From the NCBI RefSeq assembly GCF_004681975.1, contig NZ_SMLK01000003.1, positions 372,001-436,000 of the forward strand: a stretch of DNA of 64,000 nucleotides. Reading direction: 5' to 3'. Made by a program: the position numbers and the translations under genes. The notes under the pieces are model-generated. The model was not told the DNA's origin and ran no database searches. It saw only the letters and a program-made list of their open reading frames with translations. Below are positions 26,543-34,669 of the stretch, piece by piece. Source of the DNA: Ramlibacter humi (GTDB lineage: Bacteria > Pseudomonadota > Gammaproteobacteria > Burkholderiales > Burkholderiaceae_C). Numbering within the stretch: position 1 is the first letter of the stretch; each line of letters starts with the position of its first letter.

Positions 26543-28876
26543 GTGCATCGCACACCCCTTGCCATGGCCTTGGCCGTGGTTGTCCCTGCCGGCTTCGTCC
26601 CGGCGTCGCAGGCGCAGGAAGCGCCGCGCAAGTCGCTGGGCGTCGTCACCATCACCGGCGGCCAGTCGACGTCGCTGCCCACGCAGGTGCCCGCCACCAT
26701 GGAAGGCGTGGACCGCGAGCAGATCGAGCGATCGGTCAACGCCACCGACAGCGAAGACGCGCTGCGCTACCTGCCCAGCCTGCTGGTGCGCAAGCGCTAC
26801 GTCGGCGACTACAACCACGCCATCCTGTCCAGTCGCGCGTCCGGCACGGGCAACAGCGCCCGCTCGCTGGTCTATGCGGACGGCATCCTGCTGTCCAACC
26901 TGCTGGGCAACGGCGTGGGCGGACTTTCGTTCCCGCCGCGATGGGGCCTGGTCACGCCGGAGGAGATCGACCGCGTCGACGTGATGTACGGCCCGTTCTC
27001 GGCGGCGTATCCCGGCAACTCGGCCGGCGCCGTGGTGGACTACGTGACGCGCATGCCCACGAAACTGGAAGCGCACGCGAAGGCCGGCTACGTCGTGCAG
27101 CCGTTCGAGCTGTACGGCACGGATGCCACCTACCGTGCGTGGCAGACCAGCGCGTCGATCGGCAACAAAAGCGGCGACCTGTCGTGGTGGGTGAGTGTCA
27201 ACCGCACGGACAGTGAGGGGCAGCCGCTCACCTTCGCTACGCGCCTTGCGAGCGCGGGCACGCCCGGCGGCGCCGGTGTTCCGGTCACCGGCGCCGCGCT
27301 GGTGAACAACAGCGCCGGCGCGCCCTGGTACGTGATCGGCAGCGCGACGCAATACGCCACGCGGCAGGACCACTTCAAGGTGAAGCTCGCGTACGACTTC
27401 AGCGGCACGCTGCGCGCGACGTACACGCTGGGCTGGTGGCGCAACGAGTCCGCCGGCAATCCGGCGTCGTACCTGCGCAATGCGGCTGGCGCGCCGGTGA
27501 CGTCGGGTGCCGTCAGCCTGGGCGGCGCCACGTTCGCGCCGCTCACGGGCGCGGACTTCCCGCTCACGCGAGAGTCGCTCACGCACGTGATGCACGGCGT
27601 CGGCGTGAAGAGCCGCACGGGCGGCGAGTTCGACTGGGAGGCGAATGCCAGCCTCTACGACTACCAGCGCGACACCAAGCGGCAGAACGCCGGCGCCAAC
27701 GTTCCGCCCGCCGCCTTCACCGGCGGGCCGGGCACCGTCGCCGACGGCAGCGGCACCGGCTGGATCGCGTTCGCGTGGCGCGGCACGTGGCGGCCGCAGG
27801 GCGAGAAGGGGCCGCACATCGTCGACTTCGGCGTGCAGCAGGACAGCTACCGCCTCGCGTACCTGACGTCCGCCGTGCCGGGCAACTGGCTGGTGGATGC
27901 CGCCGGCCCGGTGGCCAGCGATACCGGCGGCCGCACGCGGCTGCGCAGCCTGTGGGCGCAGGACGTGTGGTCGTTCGCGCCGGGCTGGAAGTTCGTGCCG
28001 GGCGCGCGCGTGGAGCAGTGGACCGCGTACTCTGGCTTCACGCGCATCCCCGGCGCGGCGCCCGCGGTGAACACCGATTGGCCCCAGCGACGCGAAAGCG
28101 CGTTGTCACCGAAAGCGGCGCTGTCCTGGCAGTGGAAGCCCGACGTGGTGCTCAAGGGCGCGGTCGGCCGCGCGGTGCGTTTTCCCACCGTGGCGGAGTT
28201 GTACGGGGCGACTTCCACCGTCAACGCGCAGTTCATCAACGACCCCAACCTGCGGCCGGAGCGGTCCTGGACCGGCGAGCTCAGCGCCGAAAAAGACCTG
28301 GGCAACGGCACCGCGCGCCTGACCTTCTTCACCGAGGACACGCGCGACGCGCTCTACAACCAGACGCTGTTCGATCCCGTGGCGAACCGGAACGTGAGCC
28401 GCGTGCAGAACGTCGGCCGCATCGGCACGCAGGGGCTGGAGGCGGCGTGGAGCGGCAACGACGTCTGGGCCAGGGGCCTGGACCTGAACGCGAGCGCGAC
28501 GTACGCCAACTCCGTGATCAAGGAGAACGCCGGCTTCGTCACCACGCCCGGCGACACCATCGGCAAGCGCCAGCCCAACATCCCGCGCTGGCGCGCGTCG
28601 ATGCTGGCTTCGTTCCGCTGGAACGAGCGCTGGTCCACGTCCATCGGCGCGCGCTACAGCAGCCGCCAGTTCCGCACGCTGGACAACAGCGACGTCAACG
28701 GCTTCGCCTACATGGGCGTGAGCCGGTTCTTCGTCGTGGACCTGCGCGCGCAGGTCAAACTGGACCGGCACTTGACGGCCGCGTTCGGCATCGACAACGT
28801 CAACAACGACAAATACTGGAACTTCCACCCTTATCCCCAGCGAAGCTACTTCGCAGAATTGAAGGCAGACCTATGA
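26543..28876 (+). CDS. TonB-dependent outer-membrane receptor, probably for copper
   Basis: The 777-residue receptor begins at GTG 26543, preceded by AGGAG (26533-26537), with a signal peptide ending ASQA near residue 24. The plug domain (about 40-165) includes SLVYADGILLSN and the closing EEIDRVDVMYGPFSAAYPGNSAG. A 22-strand beta barrel follows, ending with the aromatic-terminated motif around YFAELKADL. Context (DUF2946 before it, YcnI and PCuAC after it) points to an OprC/NosA-type copper receptor; this is inference from neighbours. Its stop overlaps the YcnI start by 4 bases. Confidence 0.9.
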   Translation: MHRTPLAMALAVVVPAGFVPASQAQEAPRKSLGVVTITGGQSTSLPTQVPATMEGVDREQIERSVNATDSEDALRYLPSLLVRKRYVGDYNHAILSSRASGTGNSARSLVYADGILLSNLLGNGVGGLSFPPRWGLVTPEEIDRVDVMYGPFSAAYPGNSAGAVVDYVTRMPTKLEAHAKAGYVVQPFELYGTDATYRAWQTSASIGNKSGDLSWWVSVNRTDSEGQPLTFATRLASAGTPGGAGVPVTGAALVNNSAGAPWYVIGSATQYATRQDHFKVKLAYDFSGTLRATYTLGWWRNESAGNPASYLRNAAGAPVTSGAVSLGGATFAPLTGADFPLTRESLTHVMHGVGVKSRTGGEFDWEANASLYDYQRDTKRQNAGANVPPAAFTGGPGTVADGSGTGWIAFAWRGTWRPQGEKGPHIVDFGVQQDSYRLAYLTSAVPGNWLVDAAGPVASDTGGRTRLRSLWAQDVWSFAPGWKFVPGARVEQWTAYSGFTRIPGAAPAVNTDWPQRRESALSPKAALSWQWKPDVVLKGAVGRAVRFPTVAELYGATSTVNAQFINDPNLRPERSWTGELSAEKDLGNGTARLTFFTEDTRDALYNQTLFDPVANRNVSRVQNVGRIGTQGLEAAWSGNDVWARGLDLNASATYANSVIKENAGFVTTPGDTIGKRQPNIPRWRASMLASFRWNERWSTSIGARYSSRQFRTLDNSDVNGFAYMGVSRFFVVDLRAQVKLDRHLTAAFGIDNVNNDKYWNFHPYPQRSYFAELKADL

Positions 28877-29412
28877 GCAAGAAACACCTCCTCTTTGTCG
28901 CCGCCGCCTGCGCGGCCGGCGCCGCCGGCGCGCACGTCGTGCTCGAGTACCAGGTCGCGCCCGCGGCCAGCAGCTACAAGGCGACCTTCAAGGTCGGCCA
29001 CGGCTGCGCCGACGCTTCGCCCACGAGGCAGATCAGCGTGCGCATCCCGGCGGGCGTGCAGGGCGCGCGGCCCATGCCCAAGCCGGGCTGGCAGCTGGAC
29101 ATCCGCCGCGAAAAGCTGGCTGCGCCGTACACCTCGCACGGGCGCACCATCGCCGAAGACGTCGCGGTCATCACCTGGACTGCGCGCACGCCGGCCGACG
29201 CGCTGCCCAACGACCAGTACGATGAGTTCGTGCTGGCCGCCACCATGCCCGACAAGGCGGGCACGATCTACTGGCCGGTCAGCCAGGTGTGCGACCAGGG
29301 CCGCGCCGACTGGACCGAGGTGCCCAAGCCGGGGCAGAAGCTGTCGGACCTGAAGAGCCCGGCCGCCGCGCTGGAGATCCTGCCCGCCGAAGGCGGCGGG
29401 CATTCGCATTGA
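28873..29412 (+). CDS. YcnI/DUF1775 copper-binding protein
   Basis: The 179-residue secreted protein has a signal peptide of residues 1-20, so the mature chain begins with His21. In the characterised YcnI family the mature N-terminal His, together with a nearby Glu and a Trp, forms a mono-histidine copper brace; here His21, Glu25 and a Trp in PGWQLDI are in place. A C-terminal GGGHSH may add metal affinity. The ATG overlaps the TonB-receptor stop (ATGA). It probably passes copper between the receptor and the PCuAC chaperone encoded next. Confidence 0.88.
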   Translation: MSKKHLLFVAAACAAGAAGAHVVLEYQVAPAASSYKATFKVGHGCADASPTRQISVRIPAGVQGARPMPKPGWQLDIRREKLAAPYTSHGRTIAEDVAVITWTARTPADALPNDQYDEFVLAATMPDKAGTIYWPVSQVCDQGRADWTEVPKPGQKLSDLKSPAAALEILPAEGGGHSH

Positions 29413-29430
29413 AGTTTGCAGGAGGACTGG

Positions 29431-29916
29431 ATGAAGAAGATGAAGACTCTGCTGGCCGGCGCGATGCTGCTGGCCGCCGCCGGCGCTTTCGCGCAGGCCT
29501 CGGCGCCCGTGACGGTGACGGCCCCCTGGGCCCGCGCCACCGTGCAGGGCCAGCGCGCTTCGGGCGCGTTCATGACGCTGGTGCCCGCCGAAGCGCTGAC
29601 CCTGGTCGGCGTGTCCACGCCTGTCGCGGGCGTGGCCGAGGTGCACGAGATGAAGATGGAAGGCGACGTCATGCGCATGCGCGCCGTGCAGTCGGTGCCG
29701 CTGCCGGCCAACCAGCCGTTCCAGCTCAAGCCCGGCGGCTACCACCTGATGCTGCAGGAGCTGAAGGCGCCGCTCGCGCCCAATACCAGCATCCCGGTCA
29801 CCCTGAGCTTCCGCACCGCCAAGGGCGAAGCGCGCCAGCTGACCGTGCAGGTGCCCGTGTCAACCCTGCCGCCCAAGGAAGCGGGCGTGGTAGGTGCGGA
29901 GCCGCACAAGCATTGA
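29431..29916 (+). CDS. PCuAC periplasmic copper chaperone
   Basis: The 161-residue exported protein has a signal peptide of about 22 residues. It carries the family copper-site spacing exactly: H72-X10-M83-X21-H105-X-M107. PCuAC proteins bind Cu(I) and deliver it to the CuA or CuB site of cytochrome oxidase. Start ATG 29431 is preceded by CAGGAGG. A C-terminal HKH adds possible metal affinity. It is the last gene of the copper cluster. Confidence 0.93.
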   Translation: MKKMKTLLAGAMLLAAAGAFAQASAPVTVTAPWARATVQGQRASGAFMTLVPAEALTLVGVSTPVAGVAEVHEMKMEGDVMRMRAVQSVPLPANQPFQLKPGGYHLMLQELKAPLAPNTSIPVTLSFRTAKGEARQLTVQVPVSTLPPKEAGVVGAEPHKH

Positions 29917-30003
29917 CACCAGCCGTTGCCAAGGCGCCGCACGCGCTCCGGCGCGTGCGCCTTGCGCCTGCTAAGCTGGCGCCAACCACCCGGAGGCGCC
30001 CCC

Positions 30004-30642
30004 ATGAGCGACAACCCCAACCTCGGCTTCGCGAAGTTCGTTCCCGGGTTCGATTTCTTGCAGAGCTTGGCCAAGGGCGCCACGCAGACGATCCCGCAGC
30101 TGCCCAATCTCTCCAACTGGGTTGCGCCCACGCTCAACGTCGAAGAACTCGAGAAGCGCATCGAAGAGCTGAAGGCGGTGCACTTCTGGCTGGACCAGAA
30201 CTCCAAGGCGCTGTCGGCCACCATCCAGGCACTCGAGGTGCAGAAGATGACGCTGGCCACGCTGAAGGGCATGAACTTCAACATGGGTGATCTCGCCAAT
30301 GCGATGAAGCTGAAGGCGGGCGAAACCATGATGGGCGGCATGCAGAAGGCCGCCGAGACTGCCGCCAGCGCGGCGAAGAAGGTGTCTTCCACGTCGCGCG
30401 GCTCGGGCGCGAAAGCCAAGGCTGCCGGCAGCGGCGTGGTCGACCCGATGCAGTGGTGGGGCTCGCTCACGCAGCAGTTCCAGCAGATCGCCGCCGACGC
30501 GATGAAGGACGCGGCGCGCAACACCGCCATCGACACCGCTCGCAACATGGCCACCGGCGTCGCGAAGGAGGCGGTGAAGTCCGTCACCCGCAAGACGCCC
30601 GCGAAGAAGGCCCGCAAGACCACTGGCCGCAAGACGGGCTGA
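30004..30642 (+). CDS. PhaM-like polyhydroxyalkanoate granule protein
   Basis: The 212-residue protein starts with MSDNPNLGFAKFVPGFDFLQ, followed by a helical coiled-coil segment (about 42-110). Its C-terminus is basic and Lys/Ala-rich (KTPAKKARK), a histone-H1-like DNA-binding tail. This matches PhaM, which links PHA granules to the nucleoid and activates PhaC in Cupriavidus. No other pha genes are near. Upstream is the copper cluster; FIST begins 7 bases downstream. Confidence 0.85.
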   Translation: MSDNPNLGFAKFVPGFDFLQSLAKGATQTIPQLPNLSNWVAPTLNVEELEKRIEELKAVHFWLDQNSKALSATIQALEVQKMTLATLKGMNFNMGDLANAMKLKAGETMMGGMQKAAETAASAAKKVSSTSRGSGAKAKAAGSGVVDPMQWWGSLTQQFQQIAADAMKDAARNTAIDTARNMATGVAKEAVKSVTRKTPAKKARKTTGRKTG

Positions 30643-30649
30643 CCCCCCG

Positions 30650-31909
30650 ATGAAACTGTTCCCGTTCGCGCACGCGACGCACCCGCAATGGCCGATGGCG
30701 GCCGGTCTGGTGCTGGCGCAACTGCGCGCCCAGCTGGCGCTGCCCGGGTACGCGGCGTCGCCCACGCTGGGCCTGCTGTACATCACCGACCACTACGCGC
30801 CGTACGCGCAGGACATCCTGGACCACGTCAGCGCCGAGCTGCCCGAGGTCACCGACTGGTGCGGGACCGTCGGCGTGGGCATCGCTTCCAGCAACGTCGA
30901 GTACTTCGACGAGCCCGCGCTGGCCGTCATGCTGTGCGCCGTGCCGCCGCATCAGTACCGGGTGTTCTCCGGCGTCGCGCCGCTGGGCGCGGGCGAAGGC
31001 ATGGGGTTCGAGCCGCACACGGCGCTGGTGCACGCGGACGCGGCCACGCCCGACCTGGGCGAGCTGATCGCCGAGATGGCCGACCGCACCGCCACCGGCT
31101 ACCTGTTCGGCGGGCTGGCCGCCAGCCGCCAGCAGGCCGTGCAGTTCGCCGTCGGCGGCAACGGCAACATCAAGGGCCAGGGCAAGGCCGGCGGCGTGTT
31201 CCGCGGCGGCCTGTCGGGCGTGGCTTTCGGCGAAGGCGTGAAGCTGGTGTCGCGCGTCACGCAAGGCTGCCAGCCGACCGGCCGCGAACGCGAAGTGACG
31301 TCCGCCGAAGGCAACGTGCTGCTCACGCTGGACGGCGAGCCCGCGCTGGACGTGCTGCTGGATGAAGCGGGCATCTCGCTCGACCGCCCGCAGGCCGCGA
31401 TGTCCGCGCTGCGCGCCACGCTGGTGGGCCTGAGCGCGCCCGGCGACGACGTGATGGCGCGCGCCGGCACCTTCGGCACCGACGTCGAGGTGCGCCACAT
31501 CATCGGCCTGGACCCCGGCCGCCGCGGCGTGGCCGTGGCCAGCCAGGTGGAGAAGGGCATGCGCATGGCTTTCTGCCACCGCAACGCGCAGGCCGCACGG
31601 GCCGACCTGATGCGCATCTGCGCCGAGATCCGCGAGGAATTCGAGCCCGAGGAAATGTCGCTGCACGCGGCGGCCGCGATGGCAGCGCCCGATGCGCTGT
31701 CGTCCCCGTCGCCGGACCGCCGCATCGCGGGCGCCATCTACGTCAGCTGCGCGGGCCGCGGCGGCCCGCATTTCGGCGGTCCCAGCGCGGAACTGCAGAT
31801 CGTGCGCCGCGCGCTGGGCGACGTGCCGCTGGTGGGCTTCTTCGCCGGCGGCGAGATCGCGCGCCACCACGTGTACGGCTATACGGGCGTGCTCACCGTC
31901 TTCGGGTGA
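30650..31909 (+). CDS. FIST-domain sensory protein
   Basis: The 419-residue protein carries FIST N (about 30-240) and FIST C (about 250-395) domains, with features such as GYLFGGLAAS, GGVFRGGLSGVAF and the closing FFAGGEIARHHVYGYTGVLTVF. FIST domains are thought to bind small molecules, perhaps amino acids, in signalling. There is no output domain here, so it would act on a partner. It lies 7 bases after PhaM and 3 bases before the DUF535 gene, so the three may be one transcript. Confidence 0.92.
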   Translation: MKLFPFAHATHPQWPMAAGLVLAQLRAQLALPGYAASPTLGLLYITDHYAPYAQDILDHVSAELPEVTDWCGTVGVGIASSNVEYFDEPALAVMLCAVPPHQYRVFSGVAPLGAGEGMGFEPHTALVHADAATPDLGELIAEMADRTATGYLFGGLAASRQQAVQFAVGGNGNIKGQGKAGGVFRGGLSGVAFGEGVKLVSRVTQGCQPTGREREVTSAEGNVLLTLDGEPALDVLLDEAGISLDRPQAAMSALRATLVGLSAPGDDVMARAGTFGTDVEVRHIIGLDPGRRGVAVASQVEKGMRMAFCHRNAQAARADLMRICAEIREEFEPEEMSLHAAAAMAAPDALSSPSPDRRIAGAIYVSCAGRGGPHFGGPSAELQIVRRALGDVPLVGFFAGGEIARHHVYGYTGVLTVFG

Positions 31910-31912
31910 ACG

Positions 31913-33025
31913 ATGGCCAAGGGATCGACTTCCAGCAATGGGGCCGTGTGGCGCGGCGTGGCGTGGGCCTGGGGCGAGCAACGCGGCCGCGCGGCGCTGG
32001 GCGCGCGCGCGGTGCTGGCGGCGTTGCGCCACGGCAAGCCGCTGCGCCGCTGGCTGGCCGCGGTGAGCGACCTGCGCTCGCGCGGGCTCATCGACGACGA
32101 GCGCCGCGAGTACCTGCGCGCGCTGCGTCCCTTCGTGCACCGCCAGACCGACGTCGGCGCGCGCGTCGCGCAACTGATCGACCACCTGGACTGGATGGAG
32201 ACCGCGTTCCAGCCCGATGCCTACGAGGGGCTGGTGCGCGGCCAGCCGCTGGTCCTGGCCGAACTGCCGCCGCCGCGCGGCTACGACGCGGTGCAGCTGC
32301 GCCTGCAGCGCAACGTTCGCCAGAGCCCGGAAGGCGAGCTGCTGTTGACGTTGTCGGTGCGGCGTTCCGCGCAGGTGCAGCCCGCGGCGCCTTCGCTCGA
32401 CGTCGCGGTGCTGGCCTTCACCCGCATCCGCCTGGACACGGTGCCCACGCTGGCCATCGGCGGCGTGCGCGGGCAGCGCGATGCCTCGCGCATGTCGGCC
32501 ACCGAAGTGACGCAGGTGCTGCAGGGCTGGAAGGCACCGGTGCTGATGGTGCGCGTGGCGCAGGAACTGGCCCGGTACTGGGGCCTGCAGCTCGCGGGGC
32601 TGGACCCCTCGTGGCACCGGCTGCGGGCGTGGCCGTACAACTGGCGGCGCAGCCACCGCGAAGCGGCGAAGCGCATCTTCACCAGCTACGAAGCGCTGTG
32701 GGACCACTTCGGCGGCCGCTGGGGGATGCCGGGCTGGGTGATGCTGCCGCTGAACTCCGACGAGAAGCTGGAGGCCACCGCGCTGTCGGACGAGAAGCGC
32801 TCGCGGCAGACGCGCCGCGCCGACTACTGGATCCGCACCCGCACCCTGCTGCGCGACGAGTTCGGCCGCCGCCTGGTGCTGCTGGCGCCCGGCAGGGGCG
32901 GGGTGACGCAGAACCTGGGCCCGCGCACCGTCGCGCAAAACGACTGGGAGCTGCGTGATTTCCGGAACAGTTCGGAAGTGGTGCCTTCGCGCTCCATGGA
33001 CACCGGTCCCGGCGCGCTGGAGTGA
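31913..33025 (+). CDS. DUF535 (VirK/YbjX-like) protein
   Basis: The 370-residue cytosolic protein matches the DUF535 layout: an N-terminal helical part with LRPFVHRQTDVGARVAQLIDH, a central beta region with LLTLSVRR and IGGVRGQRD, and a C-terminal part with TSYEALWDHFGGRW followed by KRSRQTRRADYW. Family members VirK and YbjX are linked to surface properties and stress, but the biochemical role is unknown. It begins 3 bases after FIST and converges on an HTH regulator gene. Confidence 0.85.
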   Translation: MAKGSTSSNGAVWRGVAWAWGEQRGRAALGARAVLAALRHGKPLRRWLAAVSDLRSRGLIDDERREYLRALRPFVHRQTDVGARVAQLIDHLDWMETAFQPDAYEGLVRGQPLVLAELPPPRGYDAVQLRLQRNVRQSPEGELLLTLSVRRSAQVQPAAPSLDVAVLAFTRIRLDTVPTLAIGGVRGQRDASRMSATEVTQVLQGWKAPVLMVRVAQELARYWGLQLAGLDPSWHRLRAWPYNWRRSHREAAKRIFTSYEALWDHFGGRWGMPGWVMLPLNSDEKLEATALSDEKRSRQTRRADYWIRTRTLLRDEFGRRLVLLAPGRGGVTQNLGPRTVAQNDWELRDFRNSSEVVPSRSMDTGPGALE

Positions 33026-33028
33026 GTT

Positions 33029-33760
33029 TCAGCGGCGCAGCCGCGTGAACGCCTCGAATTCCCAGTTGCGCATCGCCAGCACCAGCGTGTAGCCCTCGCG
33101 CTCCTTCTCGGCCAGCTTCTGGTCGGCCTGGTGCTGCTGGGCGAAGTCCTGCGCCAGGCGCTGCATGCGTTCCACGAAGGAAGGCGCGATGGCGCGGCTG
33201 ACGTTGCCGTGCACCAGCAGCAGGCCCTCGGCATGGGCGTCGAAGCCGCCCGCGAAGTAGTCCAGCACCACGTGGTCGCGGAAGAAGTTCATCACCGGGC
33301 CGTGCGGGCGCCAGCGGAAGGTCTTGGCCAGCTTCAGCCGGTAGCGGTTGAGCGGCCGCAACTCGATGATGCCGATGCGGTCCAGTTGAACGAGCGCCTT
33401 CACCGCCTCGGCTTCGCTGATGCGGTACGCGGCGACGATCTGCTCCAGCGTCCACTGCGACAGCACGCAGATGGCGGCGAGCAGCAATCTCTTGTCGGCG
33501 ACCACGGCGCGCTCCTGCTCCTGCGTCAGCTCGGTCAGCAGCGGCTGCGCGTCCGCCACGCGGCGCGCCAGATCGGCGAAATCGAGCTTGAGCGCGCGGC
33601 ACACCGCGTCCACGCGCGAGAGCGACATGTCGCCTTTGGCGAGCATGCGCTTGACGCTGGACTCCGCCATGCCCAGCCGCTTGGCGAGATCGGCGTAAGT
33701 GAGTTGCGCGGCCTTGAGTTCCTTCTTGAGGGCGGTGACCAGGTCGGCGGTGGTGCTCAT
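33029..33760 (-). CDS. XRE/Cro-type HTH regulator
   Basis: The 243-residue regulator has an N-terminal Cro/C1 HTH (about 18-62; TYADLAKRLGMAESSVKRML as the helix pair). A larger C-terminal domain (about 80-240) contains RWRPHGPVMNFFRDHVVLDYFAGGF and is probably ligand-binding or for dimerisation. The promoter region carries GTATC-N7-GATAC, and the same palindrome occurs before the 36734 gene, suggesting a small regulon. It is divergent from the CREST-family gene. Confidence 0.85.
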   Translation of the reverse strand: MSTTADLVTALKKELKAAQLTYADLAKRLGMAESSVKRMLAKGDMSLSRVDAVCRALKLDFADLARRVADAQPLLTELTQEQERAVVADKRLLLAAICVLSQWTLEQIVAAYRISEAEAVKALVQLDRIGIIELRPLNRYRLKLAKTFRWRPHGPVMNFFRDHVVLDYFAGGFDAHAEGLLLVHGNVSRAIAPSFVERMQRLAQDFAQQHQADQKLAEKEREGYTLVLAMRNWEFEAFTRLRR

Positions 33761-33764
33761 GGCG

Positions 33765-33781
33765 GTATCGGGTATTGATAC
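33765..33781. promoter_or_regulatory. Operator candidate GTATC-N7-GATAC (site 1)
   Basis: A 17-base inverted repeat lies 5 bases upstream of the start codon of the HTH regulator. The same half-sites with the same spacing recur at 36607-36623. It is a likely autoregulatory site of the HTH protein; this is inference from position and repetition. Confidence 0.5.
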
Positions 33782-33882
33782 TTGAGGTGCTCTGCGGCGG
33801 CAATGTAGCCTGAATTTCGAGACCGGCTGTCACCCCGATCGCACATTGCGGTCCGTTCCCACTCCAAGAAGGAATTCAGGAC

Positions 33883-34650
33883 ATGAACCGCATCACCGAT
33901 CGGGAAAGCTGGCTGCTCGCCGCCGTACTGGCCTTGGTCGCCGTGGCTGCTTTCGGCCCCGCCGTCGCGCAGCACGCGCACTACCACGACTTCGCGGACC
34001 AGCAGGCCCGCTGGGGCGTGCCGCACGCGGCGGACGTGCTGTCGAACCTGGCGTTCGCTGCGACGGGGCTGGCCGGCGCATGGCGGCTTGCGGTTGCGCA
34101 GCTGGACCGCGTGCAGCGGGCGCTGGGCGCACTGGCCTGCGCCGGATTGCTGCTGACGGCCGCTTGTTCGTCCTGGTACCACCTGCAGCCGGGTGATGCC
34201 GGGTTGGTGATCGATCGCCTGGGCATGACCGTCGCGTTCGCGGGCCTGCTCGGACTGGCGGCTTGCCACGTCAGCCGCCGCGCGGGCATCGCCACTGCCG
34301 TGCTGGTGCTGGTGGGTGCGCCGCTGACGCTGCTGGTGTTCGCGGCCAGCGGCAACCTGCTGCCGTGGGCGGTGCTGCAAGGCGGCGGCATGGCGCTGCT
34401 GCTGGCATGCGCACTACTGCGCGGGCACGACGCGCTGCCCATCCGTTGGGAGCTGGTGATCGCCGCCTACGCGCTGGCCAAGCTGTTCGAGCTGGGCGAT
34501 CACGCGATCTGGGAAGCGACGGGCCAGTGGATCTCGGGCCACAGCCTCAAGCACCTGGTCGCTGCGGCCGCGGTGTGGCCGGTACTGGCCACATGGACGC
34601 CACGGCCCGCCGGGCAGAATGCCGCCCAACAGCCGCTGAAGGCGGCCTGA
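33883..34650 (+). CDS. CREST-superfamily (ceramidase-like) membrane protein
   Basis: The 255-residue seven-helix membrane protein shows the CREST features: a Ser in SSWYHLQP with the following His (about 105-108), an Asp in the helix carrying RLGMT, and the late HSLKHL pair near 230. The RWGVPHAADVLSNLAFAATG segment early on is typical. The superfamily includes alkaline ceramidases, PAQR receptors and predicted hydrolases. The substrate is unknown. It is divergent from the HTH regulator and 20 bases before the MFS-acyltransferase fusion, so a lipid-remodelling role is plausible. Confidence 0.75.
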   Translation: MNRITDRESWLLAAVLALVAVAAFGPAVAQHAHYHDFADQQARWGVPHAADVLSNLAFAATGLAGAWRLAVAQLDRVQRALGALACAGLLLTAACSSWYHLQPGDAGLVIDRLGMTVAFAGLLGLAACHVSRRAGIATAVLVLVGAPLTLLVFAASGNLLPWAVLQGGGMALLLACALLRGHDALPIRWELVIAAYALAKLFELGDHAIWEATGQWISGHSLKHLVAAAAVWPVLATWTPRPAGQNAAQQPLKAA

Positions 34651-34669
34651 CCCGAGGAGGAGAACAACG

